Assembly (NCBI GenBank): GCA_964563545.1
Contig: CAZLXB010000006.1
Coordinates: 32,979 to 96,978, forward strand
Reading direction: 5' to 3'
DNA from: Casp-actino8 sp964563545
Lineage (GTDB): Bacteria > Actinomycetota > Acidimicrobiia > Acidimicrobiales > Ilumatobacteraceae
Length of the DNA: 64,000 nt
The position numbers and the translations under genes are program-made. The notes below the pieces were generated by a model, which saw nothing but the letters and a program-made list of their open reading frames with translations, was not told where the DNA came from and did not search any database. Every line of letters starts with the position of its first letter. Positions within the stretch are counted from its first letter, which is position 1. This document shows, in pieces, positions 25,965 through 33,598 of the stretch.

Positions 25965-27224
25965 CTATTTCTGAGTGCCGACCTTGAGGTCCTTGAACGC
26001 GCTCTTCGAGTCGATGCCCGGATCCTTGGGAAGTCCGAGAACGCGCTCGGCGAGGATGTTGCGCATCACTTCGTCCGATCCGCCGGCGATACGACCACCC
26101 GGGGTGCCAAGGATGAGCTGACTCCAGGCGTAGGTGCCCCATTCGCCGCTGTCGGCGACCAACTTCGCGCCGAGGAGATGCGACAGGAAGTCGCCCATGC
26201 GACGCATGTTGTCGGTACCGACCAACTTGGCCATGCTCATCTCGGGTCCGGGCATCTGTCCGGCCTTGATCTTGTCGAGCGCGCGCTGGTTGTTGTACGA
26301 CGCGACCTTGTTGTTGATGATCAGGTTCACGAGTTCGTCGCGGAGAACGGGATCGTTCGGAACGCCATAGAACTTCGACATCTCGATGATGCGGGCGAAC
26401 ATGTTGACCCCGCCACCACCACCGCCGGCGCCGATGGCGGCCCGCTCGTTCATGAGCGTCGTGAGGGCCACGTTCCAGCCGTTGTTGACGTCACCGAGGC
26501 GGTGGTCGTCGCGGACCCGTACCTCGGTGAAGAACACCTCGTTGAACGATGCACCACCCGTCATCTGACGCAAGGGACGGATCTCCACGCCGGGAGCCTT
26601 CATGTCGACGATGAATCCGGTGAGACCCTTGTGCTTGGGGAGATTCACATCGGTGCGGGCGATGATCTCGCCGATGTCGCTGTAGTGCGCACCACTCGTC
26701 CAGACCTTCTGGCCGGTGATGATCCACTCGTCACCGTCGCGCTCGGCCTTGGTGCTGAGGCTCGCAAGATCGCTGCCGGCGCCGGGCTCGCTGAAGAGCT
26801 GACACCCGATGATCTCGCCGCTGTACATCTTCTGCAGATACGACTGACGGGCCAGATCGGATCCGTGGGCGAGGATCGTCGGGGCGACCATGCCGAGTCC
26901 GATCGTGAAACAACTCTGGTTGGGGATCTCGAACTTCGACTCGAGTGAGTCGTAGGCACGTTGATAGGCGGCGGGAAGTGCCCGGCCTCCGAACTGTTCG
27001 GGTCCGGTGATCCAACCGAAGCCGGCCGCGAAACGCTTCTGTCGCCACTCTTGGGCCTTGGCGACGTCGCGACGTTCACTGTCGCGGTCCTTCTCCTCGA
27101 ACATCGCAACCTTGTCGGAGCCCTCACCCCAGACGAACTTCTTCTCGGCTTGTTTGCGCGGTGCGTTGGCCTCGAGGAACGCGAGGGCCTGTGCTTCGAA
27201 CTCGGCGAGTGACGGCTGGGACAT
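25965..27224 (-). CDS. Acyl-CoA dehydrogenase
   Basis: The 419-residue FAD-dependent acyl-CoA dehydrogenase has the substrate/FAD signature CQLFSEPGAGSDLASLSTKAE, the TGQKVWTSGAHY segment, the poly-Gly loop near residue 270 and the C-terminal GGSDEVMRNILAERVLGLP motif. It introduces a trans-2 double bond in acyl-CoA. The frame is open upstream to 28079, but that runs antisense through two other genes. ATG at 27224 with GAGGAGG 6 nt before it gives normal length. It stands alone between rnhB (convergent) and the Nfu_N-like gene (divergent). Confidence 0.9.
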   Translation of the reverse strand: MSQPSLAEFEAQALAFLEANAPRKQAEKKFVWGEGSDKVAMFEEKDRDSERRDVAKAQEWRQKRFAAGFGWITGPEQFGGRALPAAYQRAYDSLESKFEIPNQSCFTIGLGMVAPTILAHGSDLARQSYLQKMYSGEIIGCQLFSEPGAGSDLASLSTKAERDGDEWIITGQKVWTSGAHYSDIGEIIARTDVNLPKHKGLTGFIVDMKAPGVEIRPLRQMTGGASFNEVFFTEVRVRDDHRLGDVNNGWNVALTTLMNERAAIGAGGGGGGVNMFARIIEMSKFYGVPNDPVLRDELVNLIINNKVASYNNQRALDKIKAGQMPGPEMSMAKLVGTDNMRRMGDFLSHLLGAKLVADSGEWGTYAWSQLILGTPGGRIAGGSDEVMRNILAERVLGLPKDPGIDSKSAFKDLKVGTQK

Positions 27225-27344
27225 GGATCCTCCTCGGTGCGGACCGCAATTTCGGTCGAGGTGACGTGATGCCAAGGTAGTTTCCGGCTCGTTCATCCGT
27301 CCGATCCGACGGGGTGAGAATCGGCACGCCGTGAACACCGGAAC

Positions 27345-27350
27345 TAGGGT
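27345..27350 (+). promoter_or_regulatory. Leaderless -10 TAGGGT, Nfu_N-like gene
   Basis: TAGGGT ends 6 nt before the ATG at 27357. Confidence 0.6.
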
Positions 27351-27356
27351 TGGGTC

Positions 27357-27818
27357 ATGGGACAGCCAGTCGTCGTCGTGGAGAAGCCGAGCCGTCGGCC
27401 CGGCATCGTGCGGTTCGAGGCGAATCGCAGCCTGTCGGGGATGGGCCATGAGAGCTTCGCCCAAGGGGACGTTTCGGCGCACTTGTCGTCGTCGGCCACG
27501 CCGTCGGCCGAACTCGCACGCCGACTCTTCGCCACCGGTCGCGTCGCCGGTGTGCACGTGTACCAGAACATGATCACCGTCGATCTCGAGAAGGGTTTCG
27601 ATTCGGCCGGACTCGTGGACGTGGTGCGCGATCTCTACCAGTACTGGAAGCCGGGCATGGAGCCGCCGTCGTTCGAAGATCTCGTGCCGGCCGAGGAAAC
27701 GAGTTCGGCGCCGTCGGTGGACGCGGGTGGCGATCCCAAACTGGCCGAGGCTCTGAAGAAGGTCCCGGCTCATCTGCTCGAACGCAGTCGAGCGGCTCGC
27801 CAGCGTTTGCGGGGCTGA
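27357..27818 (+). CDS. Nfu/NifU N-terminal-domain-like protein
   Basis: The 153-residue protein resembles the Nfu_N domain. RPGIVRFEANRSL matches the family's N-terminal strand, and PSAELARRLFATGRVAGVHVYQNMITVDL matches the conserved helix-strand SPLAxxLFxxxGVxxVxxxxxxITV. The C-terminal NifU domain with its CxxC cluster ligand is absent. Instead there is a Ser/Ala-rich linker and a short basic helix ending RAARQRLRG. It may scaffold or help Fe-S assembly, or be an unrelated use of the fold. The resemblance is from pattern only. The 182 bp after it, before the next gene, hold one weak hairpin (about 27843-27858) and nothing else I can name. Confidence 0.6.
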   Translation: MGQPVVVVEKPSRRPGIVRFEANRSLSGMGHESFAQGDVSAHLSSSATPSAELARRLFATGRVAGVHVYQNMITVDLEKGFDSAGLVDVVRDLYQYWKPGMEPPSFEDLVPAEETSSAPSVDAGGDPKLAEALKKVPAHLLERSRAARQRLRG

Positions 27819-27988
27819 TTCGCGCGCCTGTCTCGATCTGTTCGATTCGCGGGAATCGGCACAAAACAGGCGTTTTTGCGAAGGACCAAAGTCACCTGAC
27901 CGAAGATTTCCGGATCGCACCAGCGTGCGGGGCCCTTTTTCACGGAGATTTCTCCCGGCACGATCACGCAGGTTTTTCCGAGCAGATT

Positions 27989-27994
27989 TAGCCT
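27989..27994 (+). promoter_or_regulatory. Leaderless -10 TAGCCT, B12-binding regulator gene
   Basis: TAGCCT ends 6 nt before the GTG at 28001. Confidence 0.6.
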
Positions 27995-28000
27995 TTCGCC

Positions 28001-28975
28001 GTGTCACAAGACGTGTCCTCGGAGGCCATGTCGCTCGACGAAGCGGCCAAGGTTCTCGGCGTGCACTACATGACGGCATACCGTTACGTGCGTCAGGGCA
28101 AGTTGACCGCCACCCGGGTCAAGGGCGTCTGGCAGGTCACGCCGCACGCGCTGAGTGAATTCCAGCGCCGCGCCGATGCCCGCAAGGAGAATCCGCGTGC
28201 CTCCGAAGACTCACGGCGCACCGGCGACTACGTCAGTGAACTCCTGCGGTGTCTACTGAACGCCGATGGCGGCGGTGCCTGGGGTGTTCTGCAGCGGGCC
28301 ATCGATGCCGGCAACGACATGGAAGAGGTGTACCTCGAGATCCTGAGTCCGGCGATGGCCGAGATCGGGAGCCAGTGGCAGCGCGGCGAGATCGACATCG
28401 CCGTGGAGCACCAGGCCACCTCGATCGCCACGCGTCTCGTCGGCCAGTTGAGTCCGCGTTGTGTGCGACGGGGTCGTCGCCGGGGTGAGATCCTGATCGG
28501 AGGTCCGGCGGGGGAGCGCCACGTGTTGCCGCTCGCCATGTTGGCCGACCTCCTGCGGCTCGAGGGCTGGGAGGTCTTCGATCTCGGCGCCGATACTCCG
28601 GCCAACTCCTTCGTGCACGCCGCCTCCAAGATCAACAACCTCACGGCGGTGGGTGTGAGCGTGTCGACTCCCGAATCGCTGACCGGAGCGGCCGACGTGG
28701 TGCGAGCCCTGCGTCAGGCCATGGCCGACGAGGTGCCGGTGGTCCTGGGCGGTAACGCCATCCGTGATCTCGCCCATGCGCAGGAACTGGGTGGCGACTT
28801 CTTCGCCGAGGGGGCCCGGGGTTTCATCGACTTCCTGGACGGTTTGGCCGGTGGCCGGACCAGTCGTGCATCGGCCGACCAGGCGGGTAACGGCCATTCG
28901 GGCAATGGCAATGGCAAGTCGTCGGGTAACGGCAAGTCCGGCAACGGAAAATCATCCGGCAACGGCAAGAACTGA
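28001..28975 (+). CDS. CarH/LitR-like cobalamin-binding transcriptional regulator
   Basis: The 324-residue protein has three parts. Residues about 9-55 form an excisionase/MerR-like helix-turn-helix (LDEAAKVLGVHYMTAYRYV). About 75-150 is a four-helix B12-cap domain with W126, nine residues, then E136-H137, the Wx9EH signature of CarH light sensors. About 163-285 is a Rossmann B12-binding domain with GERHVLPLAM, where His174 matches the lower Co ligand of CarH, and LEGWEVFDLGADTP. CarH proteins repress genes in the dark with adenosylcobalamin and release DNA when light breaks the Co-C bond. The C-terminus is a Gly-Asn-Lys-Ser repeat tail. No carotenoid or photolyase gene is next to it, so its targets are unknown. 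Confidence 0.85.
   Translation: MSQDVSSEAMSLDEAAKVLGVHYMTAYRYVRQGKLTATRVKGVWQVTPHALSEFQRRADARKENPRASEDSRRTGDYVSELLRCLLNADGGGAWGVLQRAIDAGNDMEEVYLEILSPAMAEIGSQWQRGEIDIAVEHQATSIATRLVGQLSPRCVRRGRRRGEILIGGPAGERHVLPLAMLADLLRLEGWEVFDLGADTPANSFVHAASKINNLTAVGVSVSTPESLTGAADVVRALRQAMADEVPVVLGGNAIRDLAHAQELGGDFFAEGARGFIDFLDGLAGGRTSRASADQAGNGHSGNGNGKSSGNGKSGNGKSSGNGKN
28884..28972 (+). repeat. Degenerate GNGK-coding tandem repeat
   Basis: Short imperfect units of the type GGCAACGGCAAG/TCG code for the Gly-Asn-Gly-Lys-Ser tail (residues about 296-324) of the B12-binding regulator. A low-complexity positively charged tail could bind nucleic acid non-specifically. Confidence 0.75.
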
Positions 28976-28990
28976 CCCGCCAGAAACCTA

Positions 28991-29004
28991 CGAACACCTG
29001 TTCG
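28991..29004. promoter_or_regulatory. LexA-type SOS box before imuA'
   Basis: CGAACACCTGTTCG is a near-perfect copy of the actinobacterial SOS box (CGAAC-N4-GTTCG). It ends 1 bp before the -10 hexamer and 13 bp before the start of imuA', so LexA binding would block transcription. Confidence 0.88.
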
Positions 29005-29005
29005 C

Positions 29006-29011
29006 TAGTCT
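29006..29011 (+). promoter_or_regulatory. Leaderless -10 TAGTCT, imuA'
   Basis: TAGTCT ends 6 nt before the ATG at 29018, directly downstream of the SOS box. Confidence 0.65.
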
Positions 29012-29017
29012 CGCCGC

Positions 29018-29746
29018 ATGGCGATCGACTCTCTCCGCCGTCCGGCCTGCGAACTCGCCGCCGGACTCGCTCCCCAGTACGGCTCGCTGACCTTTGCCCA
29101 CGAGCGCCTACTGCCCGTTGTGCCGAGTCTGGCTCCGCTCTTTGGGGTCGAGGTCGTCGCCGACGGCGTACCGCTCGGTCTGACGCGTGGGCACACCGTC
29201 ATGTGCACGGGGGCAGCTGCCGTCTCGTGTGCATTGGCCATCGCCGCTGCACCATCGCGCGCCGGTTCGTGGGTTGCGATCGTCGGTGAACCGCGTCTTG
29301 GTCCGTTGGCCGCGGCCGAGGCCGGTGTGGTTCTCGAACGTACGGTCTTCGTCGACGATCCGCGTGGCGGAGATCCCGCGAGTGTTCTGAGCGCGCTGGT
29401 CGACGGTATCGAGATCATCCTCGTGCCCTCGGCTCTGATCGCCACGTTGTCGTCATCGCTCGTCCGTCGGGTCCAAACGCGCGTGCAGTCGCGTGGTGGG
29501 GTTCTGCTCGTCGTCGGAGACACGCCGTCGATCGTTCCCGATCTTCGTCTCACGACGCGTGCCCACGAATGGGAAGGTCTGGGCGACGGTTTCGGTCATC
29601 TGTGTCGACGCCGCATCGGGATCGAACTCGACCGTCGTCGCGGACGTCCGACGCGTGGTGACGTCTGGATGCCCGGTGCGCGCGGAGATGTCGAACCCTT
29701 CGTGAGTGCCGGTGGATCCGTGGTGCCGTTGCGTCGCCCGGGTTGA
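29018..29746 (+). CDS. imuA': ImuA'-type SOS mutagenesis accessory protein
   Basis: The 242-residue protein fits the RecA-like ImuA' of actinobacteria by position and pattern. It has a central strand GSWVAIVGEPRLGPLAAAEAGV where RecA-like proteins carry core strands, but no intact Walker A. It probably helps recruit ImuB and DnaE2 at lesions rather than hydrolysing ATP. The SOS box and a leaderless promoter lie just upstream, and imuB follows after 15 bp. Direct sequence identity to characterised ImuA' is modest, so the name rests largely on the cassette. Confidence 0.75.
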   Translation: MAIDSLRRPACELAAGLAPQYGSLTFAHERLLPVVPSLAPLFGVEVVADGVPLGLTRGHTVMCTGAAAVSCALAIAAAPSRAGSWVAIVGEPRLGPLAAAEAGVVLERTVFVDDPRGGDPASVLSALVDGIEIILVPSALIATLSSSLVRRVQTRVQSRGGVLLVVGDTPSIVPDLRLTTRAHEWEGLGDGFGHLCRRRIGIELDRRRGRPTRGDVWMPGARGDVEPFVSAGGSVVPLRRPG

Positions 29747-29761
29747 GATGAGCGGATCCAC

Positions 29762-31393
29762 ATGAACGGTCCCACGCGTTCGGCCATGGTCTGGTGTCCG
29801 GCCTGGCCGCTCACGGCCGCGGTTCTGAGCGGACGCTCCGGTCGGGGTCCCGAGTTCGACCCATCGCAGCCGCTCATGGTGATGCATGCACAACGCGTGT
29901 CGTGCTGCTCGCCGGCCGCCTGGCGCGAAGGCATCCGACCGGGTCAGCGCAAACGGCAGGCGCAGGGCGCATGTCCGCATGTGGTGATCGTTCCGCACGA
30001 CCCCGATCGTGACGCGCGTTGTTTCGAGCCGGTGGTTCGCGCCATCGGCACCCTCGTTCCACTGCTCGACGTCGAGTCCCCCGGATCCCTGCTGCTGGCC
30101 ACTCGGGGGCCGTCGCGCTATGTGGGTGGCGATGCCGCCTTGGCCGATCGACTCATGGCCTTGGCCGCCACCGGTTCGGCCGATGCACTCGCTGCGAGTG
30201 GTGGTTTCGGAGTGGGTGTGGCCGATGGTCGACTGGCTGCGTCCCTGGCTGCTCGTGCGGCGGCTCGAGTGGGTCGTCCGGTCGTGGTGCCACCGGGTTC
30301 GTCGGCCACGGCGGCCTTCCTCGCTCCGTATCCGGTATCGGTACTCGTGCCCACCGTGGGGTGTGATCCACAGTTGGTCGATCTGTTGAGTCGACTCGGC
30401 CTCCACCGGCTCGGTGATGTCGCGACCCTGTCGGCCACCGATCTTCTCGACCGTTTCGGCGCGACCGGAGTCGCACTGCACCATCTCTGTTCCGGCACCG
30501 ACGACTCGTCACCCACGGCGATTCCGCCACCACCCGACTACACGGTCCGCGAGTCGTTCGACGATCCGGTTCCGCAACTCGACATGTTGGTCTTCGCCGC
30601 CAAGTCCCTGGCCGATCGTCTCGATACCGAACTCGCGGCTCGGGGGCAGTTGTGCACGCGCATCGTCGTCGAAGCCGAATCGGAACACGGCGAGAGATCG
30701 AGTCGCGTGTGGTACCGGGCCGAGGGACTCCGCGCGTCGGCCATCGTCGACCGCGTGCGCTGGCAACTCGACGGCTGGATCAACGGCACCGATCCGCCGT
30801 CGGCCGGTGTCACCTCGTTGTGTCTCACGCCCACCGATCTGCGCGCCGACTCCGGTCGACAACAGGGTTTCTGGGGTGAGCGTTCGCGGGCCGATGACGA
30901 CGCCGCCAAGGCGATCACGCGTGTGACCGGACTTCTCGGCCCGCACTCGGTGCGGATCGCATCGTGGTGCGGTGGACGTGATCCGCGCGGTGTCTACGAA
31001 CTCGTACCGGTCTCCGAAGTCGGGGCCGATGGTCGCCATCACTCGGAACGTCCACCCACACCTCCGCCGTGGCCCGGTTCGCTCCCTGCACCATCACCGA
31101 CCGTCGTTCACCACGATCCGGTCGAAGCCGACGTCCTCGACGCGCACGGTCATCGCGTCACGGTGAGCGGACGGGGCGCCATCAGCGCGTCCCCCGGGTT
31201 GTTCGTGCGATCCCCGCACCGATCGGCGGTACTGCACTGGGCCGGACCCTGGCCGGTCGAGGAACGTTGGTGGGATCAACGCTCTCGTCGCGCCGCCCGT
31301 TTCCAGGTGGTGGTCGATCATCCGCACGGGCCGCAGGCCTATCTCCTCGAGATCAGCGGCGGTCGTTGGTTCGTGGTGGGCGAGTACCGCTAG
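29762..31393 (+). CDS. imuB: ImuB, Y-family polymerase-like protein
   Basis: The 543-residue member of the DinB/UmuC fold acts as the clamp-linked hub of the ImuA'-ImuB-DnaE2 mutasome. The N-terminal strand MVWCPAWPL, where ImuB proteins usually have WCPDWP, and a later SASGGFGVGVADGRLAA-like palm segment fit the family. HhH-like LSRLGLHRLGDVATLSATDLLDRFG follows. I do not see the acidic triad needed for polymerase catalysis, consistent with the non-catalytic role known for ImuB. The tail ends GGRWFVVGEYR. It is co-transcribed with imuA' under the SOS box and stops 4 bp before the convergent regulator gene. Confidence 0.88.
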   Translation: MNGPTRSAMVWCPAWPLTAAVLSGRSGRGPEFDPSQPLMVMHAQRVSCCSPAAWREGIRPGQRKRQAQGACPHVVIVPHDPDRDARCFEPVVRAIGTLVPLLDVESPGSLLLATRGPSRYVGGDAALADRLMALAATGSADALAASGGFGVGVADGRLAASLAARAAARVGRPVVVPPGSSATAAFLAPYPVSVLVPTVGCDPQLVDLLSRLGLHRLGDVATLSATDLLDRFGATGVALHHLCSGTDDSSPTAIPPPPDYTVRESFDDPVPQLDMLVFAAKSLADRLDTELAARGQLCTRIVVEAESEHGERSSRVWYRAEGLRASAIVDRVRWQLDGWINGTDPPSAGVTSLCLTPTDLRADSGRQQGFWGERSRADDDAAKAITRVTGLLGPHSVRIASWCGGRDPRGVYELVPVSEVGADGRHHSERPPTPPPWPGSLPAPSPTVVHHDPVEADVLDAHGHRVTVSGRGAISASPGLFVRSPHRSAVLHWAGPWPVEERWWDQRSRRAARFQVVVDHPHGPQAYLLEISGGRWFVVGEYR

Positions 31394-31397
31394 ACGT

Positions 31398-32186
31398 TCA
31401 CGCGCTGTACCGGGTGATCCGCCGTAGCGGTGACGCGCCGTGGCCGAGTGCCAACTCGTCGGTCAACCGGAAGCCGATGCCGCGCACGGTCGTCCAGAAC
31501 TGCTGACCCGGGTCGCGACCGCGCAGTTTGCGGCGCAGATTCGACAAGTGGACGTCGACCACGTGCGTGTCGCCGAACCAATGAGGCCCCCACACGGCCT
31601 CCATCAGATCGATGCGGCTCACCACCTCGTGCGGTGTCTGACAGATGCGGCAGAGCAGGTCGAACTCGAGGCGCGTGGCCGGAACCTCGTAGCCGCGTAC
31701 CCGGACCTCGCGTCGGGCCGGGTCGACGCGCAATGTTCCGAACTCCATGACCGCCGTCGGGCCATCGTCGACCGGCACCGCTTTGCGCAGGCGTCCGGTG
31801 AGCGAACGACAACGCAGCGCGATCTCCTCGGCCGATACCTCGGTCGACACCACGTCGTCGGCGCCGTTCTCGAGGGAGACGATTCGTTGCCGATCGGAGT
31901 TGGCGCCGACCGCGATCGTGCCCACGTCGTGGTGACGCCGCACGGCATCGGCCAGATCAGATGGACGCGGGTACACCTCGCGCGCGTCGATCACCACCAC
32001 GTCGGGTGAGTAGGTGAGCAACAGTGCGGTGGCCGCCCGACGATCGTCGGTGGTGCGCACGGTGAAACCATGACGTGAGAGTGCATCCTCGGCGGTTCGT
32101 CGATCCGATGGATGCGACAAGGTCACGAGAGCACGCGGTGGTGAGTCGGTGGTTCGTGCCATCGGACTCATCTCGAGGACGGTCAT
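31398..32186 (-). CDS. Winged-helix response-regulator-like transcription factor
   Basis: The 262-residue OmpR/PhoB-like protein has an N-terminal receiver-like domain (about 17-130) with a possible phospho-acceptor Asp67 in VVVIDARE. The acidic pair normally found at the end of strand 1 is missing (ALVTLSHPSD). A winged-helix domain spans about 145-245 (TRLEFDLLCRICQTPHEVVSR, DVHLSNLRRKL). No sensor kinase is next to it. It may be an atypical regulator controlled without phosphorylation. GAAGGGA precedes the ATG at 32186; upstream extensions are possible. It diverges from the PLP enzyme across 181 bp. Confidence 0.82.
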   Translation of the reverse strand: MTVLEMSPMARTTDSPPRALVTLSHPSDRRTAEDALSRHGFTVRTTDDRRAATALLLTYSPDVVVIDAREVYPRPSDLADAVRRHHDVGTIAVGANSDRQRIVSLENGADDVVSTEVSAEEIALRCRSLTGRLRKAVPVDDGPTAVMEFGTLRVDPARREVRVRGYEVPATRLEFDLLCRICQTPHEVVSRIDLMEAVWGPHWFGDTHVVDVHLSNLRRKLRGRDPGQQFWTTVRGIGFRLTDELALGHGASPLRRITRYSA

Positions 32187-32367
32187 GTGAGTTCCCTTCG
32201 GGTCGGCCCGGCCGTGCTGGTTCGGCCAAAGCGGATGTTCGCTGTCGCGTGTCAAGAGCCCCGTCGGTCATGGATCTCGCACTTTTCGGGAGGTTTCGTG
32301 CCGGAGTCGGTGTCGGGTCGTGAAATCCCTCGTCGGGTGGGGCATTCGGTTGGTTGACTGTGCGGAT

Positions 32368-33543
32368 ATGGCCGTCGAACCGGATCGCTCCGCACCGCAT
32401 CCCGACACCACCGCCGTCCGTGGTGGTCGTACGCCGGGTATCCGAGCCATGGCCCCGGTGCTCTGGGCTTCGACCACCTTCGAGATCGACACGCTCGCCG
32501 AAGGGGAGCGCATGGCGCACTCGACACGGGCGAGCAAGTTCTACAGCCGACACGGCAACCCCACGATCAATGCCTTCGAGGAAGCGGTGGCGGCCCTCGA
32601 AGGCGCCGAGGCAGCCCGTGCCTTCGCGTCGGGCATGGGCGCGATCACCGGTGTCGTTCTCGGTCTGTGCTCGAAGGGCGATCACGTGGTCGCGCAGCGT
32701 CAGGCCTACGGCGGTACGACGCAATTGCTCGCTGGTGTCTGCCCGCGTTTTGGAATCGATGTCACCTTCGTCGACGGCACCGAACCCGGGGCGTTCAGTC
32801 GGGCGGTCATCCCCGGTCGCACGATGCTCGTTCTCGCCGAGACTCCGGCCAATCCACTGCTCGATCTCGTGGACCTCGAGGAGCTCGGTTCGATCAAGGG
32901 GCCGATCACCGCAGTCGACTCCACACTCGCCACACCACTCGGCGTGCAGCCGTTGTCGTTCGATGTGCAACTCGTGATCCACTCGGCCACCAAGGCCATG
33001 GCTGGTCACAACGACGCGACGCTCGGTGTGGTCGCCGGTGATCGCGATCTCATCGATGCACTATGGGGCTTCGCCGTTCTGCAGGGCGCGTGCGCTTCAC
33101 CTTTCGACGCCATGAACGGACTGCGTGGTTTGCGCACACTCGGTCCGCGCCTGCGGCAGCAGGAGCAAACCGCCATCGCCGTCGGGCACGCGCTCGAATC
33201 CCACGACGCAGTCACCTGGGTGCGGCACCCGCGTCTCGAGTCGCATCCGCAATTCGCGCTCGGTCAGCGGCAGTACGCGCAGTTCGGTGGCGTGCTCGCC
33301 TTCGAACTCGCCGGTGGGGCGGCGGCCGGCGCGCGTTTCGTCGAATCGGTGCAGTTGTGCCGTCCGGCGACCTCGATGGGCGGTCCCGAAACCTTGGTGA
33401 CGCATCCCGCCTCGACCACGCACGCGGGGCTCACACCCGACGAGTTGGCGGCGGCGGGTATCACCCCGGGCACGGTGCGCATGAGTTGCGGACTCGAGCA
33501 CACGGCCGATGTCGTGGCCGACGTTCTCGCCGCCCTCGGCTGA
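32368..33543 (+). CDS. Cystathionine gamma-synthase/lyase-family PLP enzyme
   Basis: The 391-residue pyridoxal-phosphate enzyme of Cys/Met metabolism has the PLP-lysine in HSATKAMAGH (Lys209), the phosphate-binding FASGMGAITG loop, and FYSRHGNPT near the N-terminus. The Asp that holds the PLP ring N is in AVDSTLATP. It catalyses gamma- or beta-elimination or replacement in sulfur amino-acid metabolism. Cystathionine gamma-lyase, gamma-synthase and methionine gamma-lyase cannot be told apart here. The ATG at 32368 gives the usual N-terminus. The GTG at 32320 would add 16 residues. A GACTGT hexamer lies 6 nt before it. Confidence 0.87.
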   Translation: MAVEPDRSAPHPDTTAVRGGRTPGIRAMAPVLWASTTFEIDTLAEGERMAHSTRASKFYSRHGNPTINAFEEAVAALEGAEAARAFASGMGAITGVVLGLCSKGDHVVAQRQAYGGTTQLLAGVCPRFGIDVTFVDGTEPGAFSRAVIPGRTMLVLAETPANPLLDLVDLEELGSIKGPITAVDSTLATPLGVQPLSFDVQLVIHSATKAMAGHNDATLGVVAGDRDLIDALWGFAVLQGACASPFDAMNGLRGLRTLGPRLRQQEQTAIAVGHALESHDAVTWVRHPRLESHPQFALGQRQYAQFGGVLAFELAGGAAAGARFVESVQLCRPATSMGGPETLVTHPASTTHAGLTPDELAAAGITPGTVRMSCGLEHTADVVADVLAALG

Positions 33544-33570
33544 AAACCCCTGCTCAGGCCTCTGGCGAGA

Positions 33571-33586
33571 CCGAACATATGTTCGG
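33571..33586. promoter_or_regulatory. LexA-type SOS box before dnaE2
   Basis: CCGAACATATGTTCGG is a perfect 16-bp palindrome identical in its core to the mycobacterial SOS box. It abuts the -10 hexamer of dnaE2. Confidence 0.95.
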
Positions 33587-33592
33587 TAGCCT
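33587..33592 (+). promoter_or_regulatory. Leaderless -10 TAGCCT, dnaE2
   Basis: TAGCCT ends 6 nt before the GTG at 33599 and directly follows the SOS box. Confidence 0.65.
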
Positions 33593-33598
33593 CGATCC

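Noticed and set aside
27225..28079. Upstream extension of the acyl-CoA dehydrogenase frame to 28079
   Set aside because: It is antisense to the Nfu_N-like and B12-regulator genes. ATG 27224 with GAGGAGG gives the normal protein.
28884..28972. Short repeats considered as a CRISPR or minisatellite
   Set aside because: Units are irregular, in frame and encode a low-complexity protein tail, without spacers.
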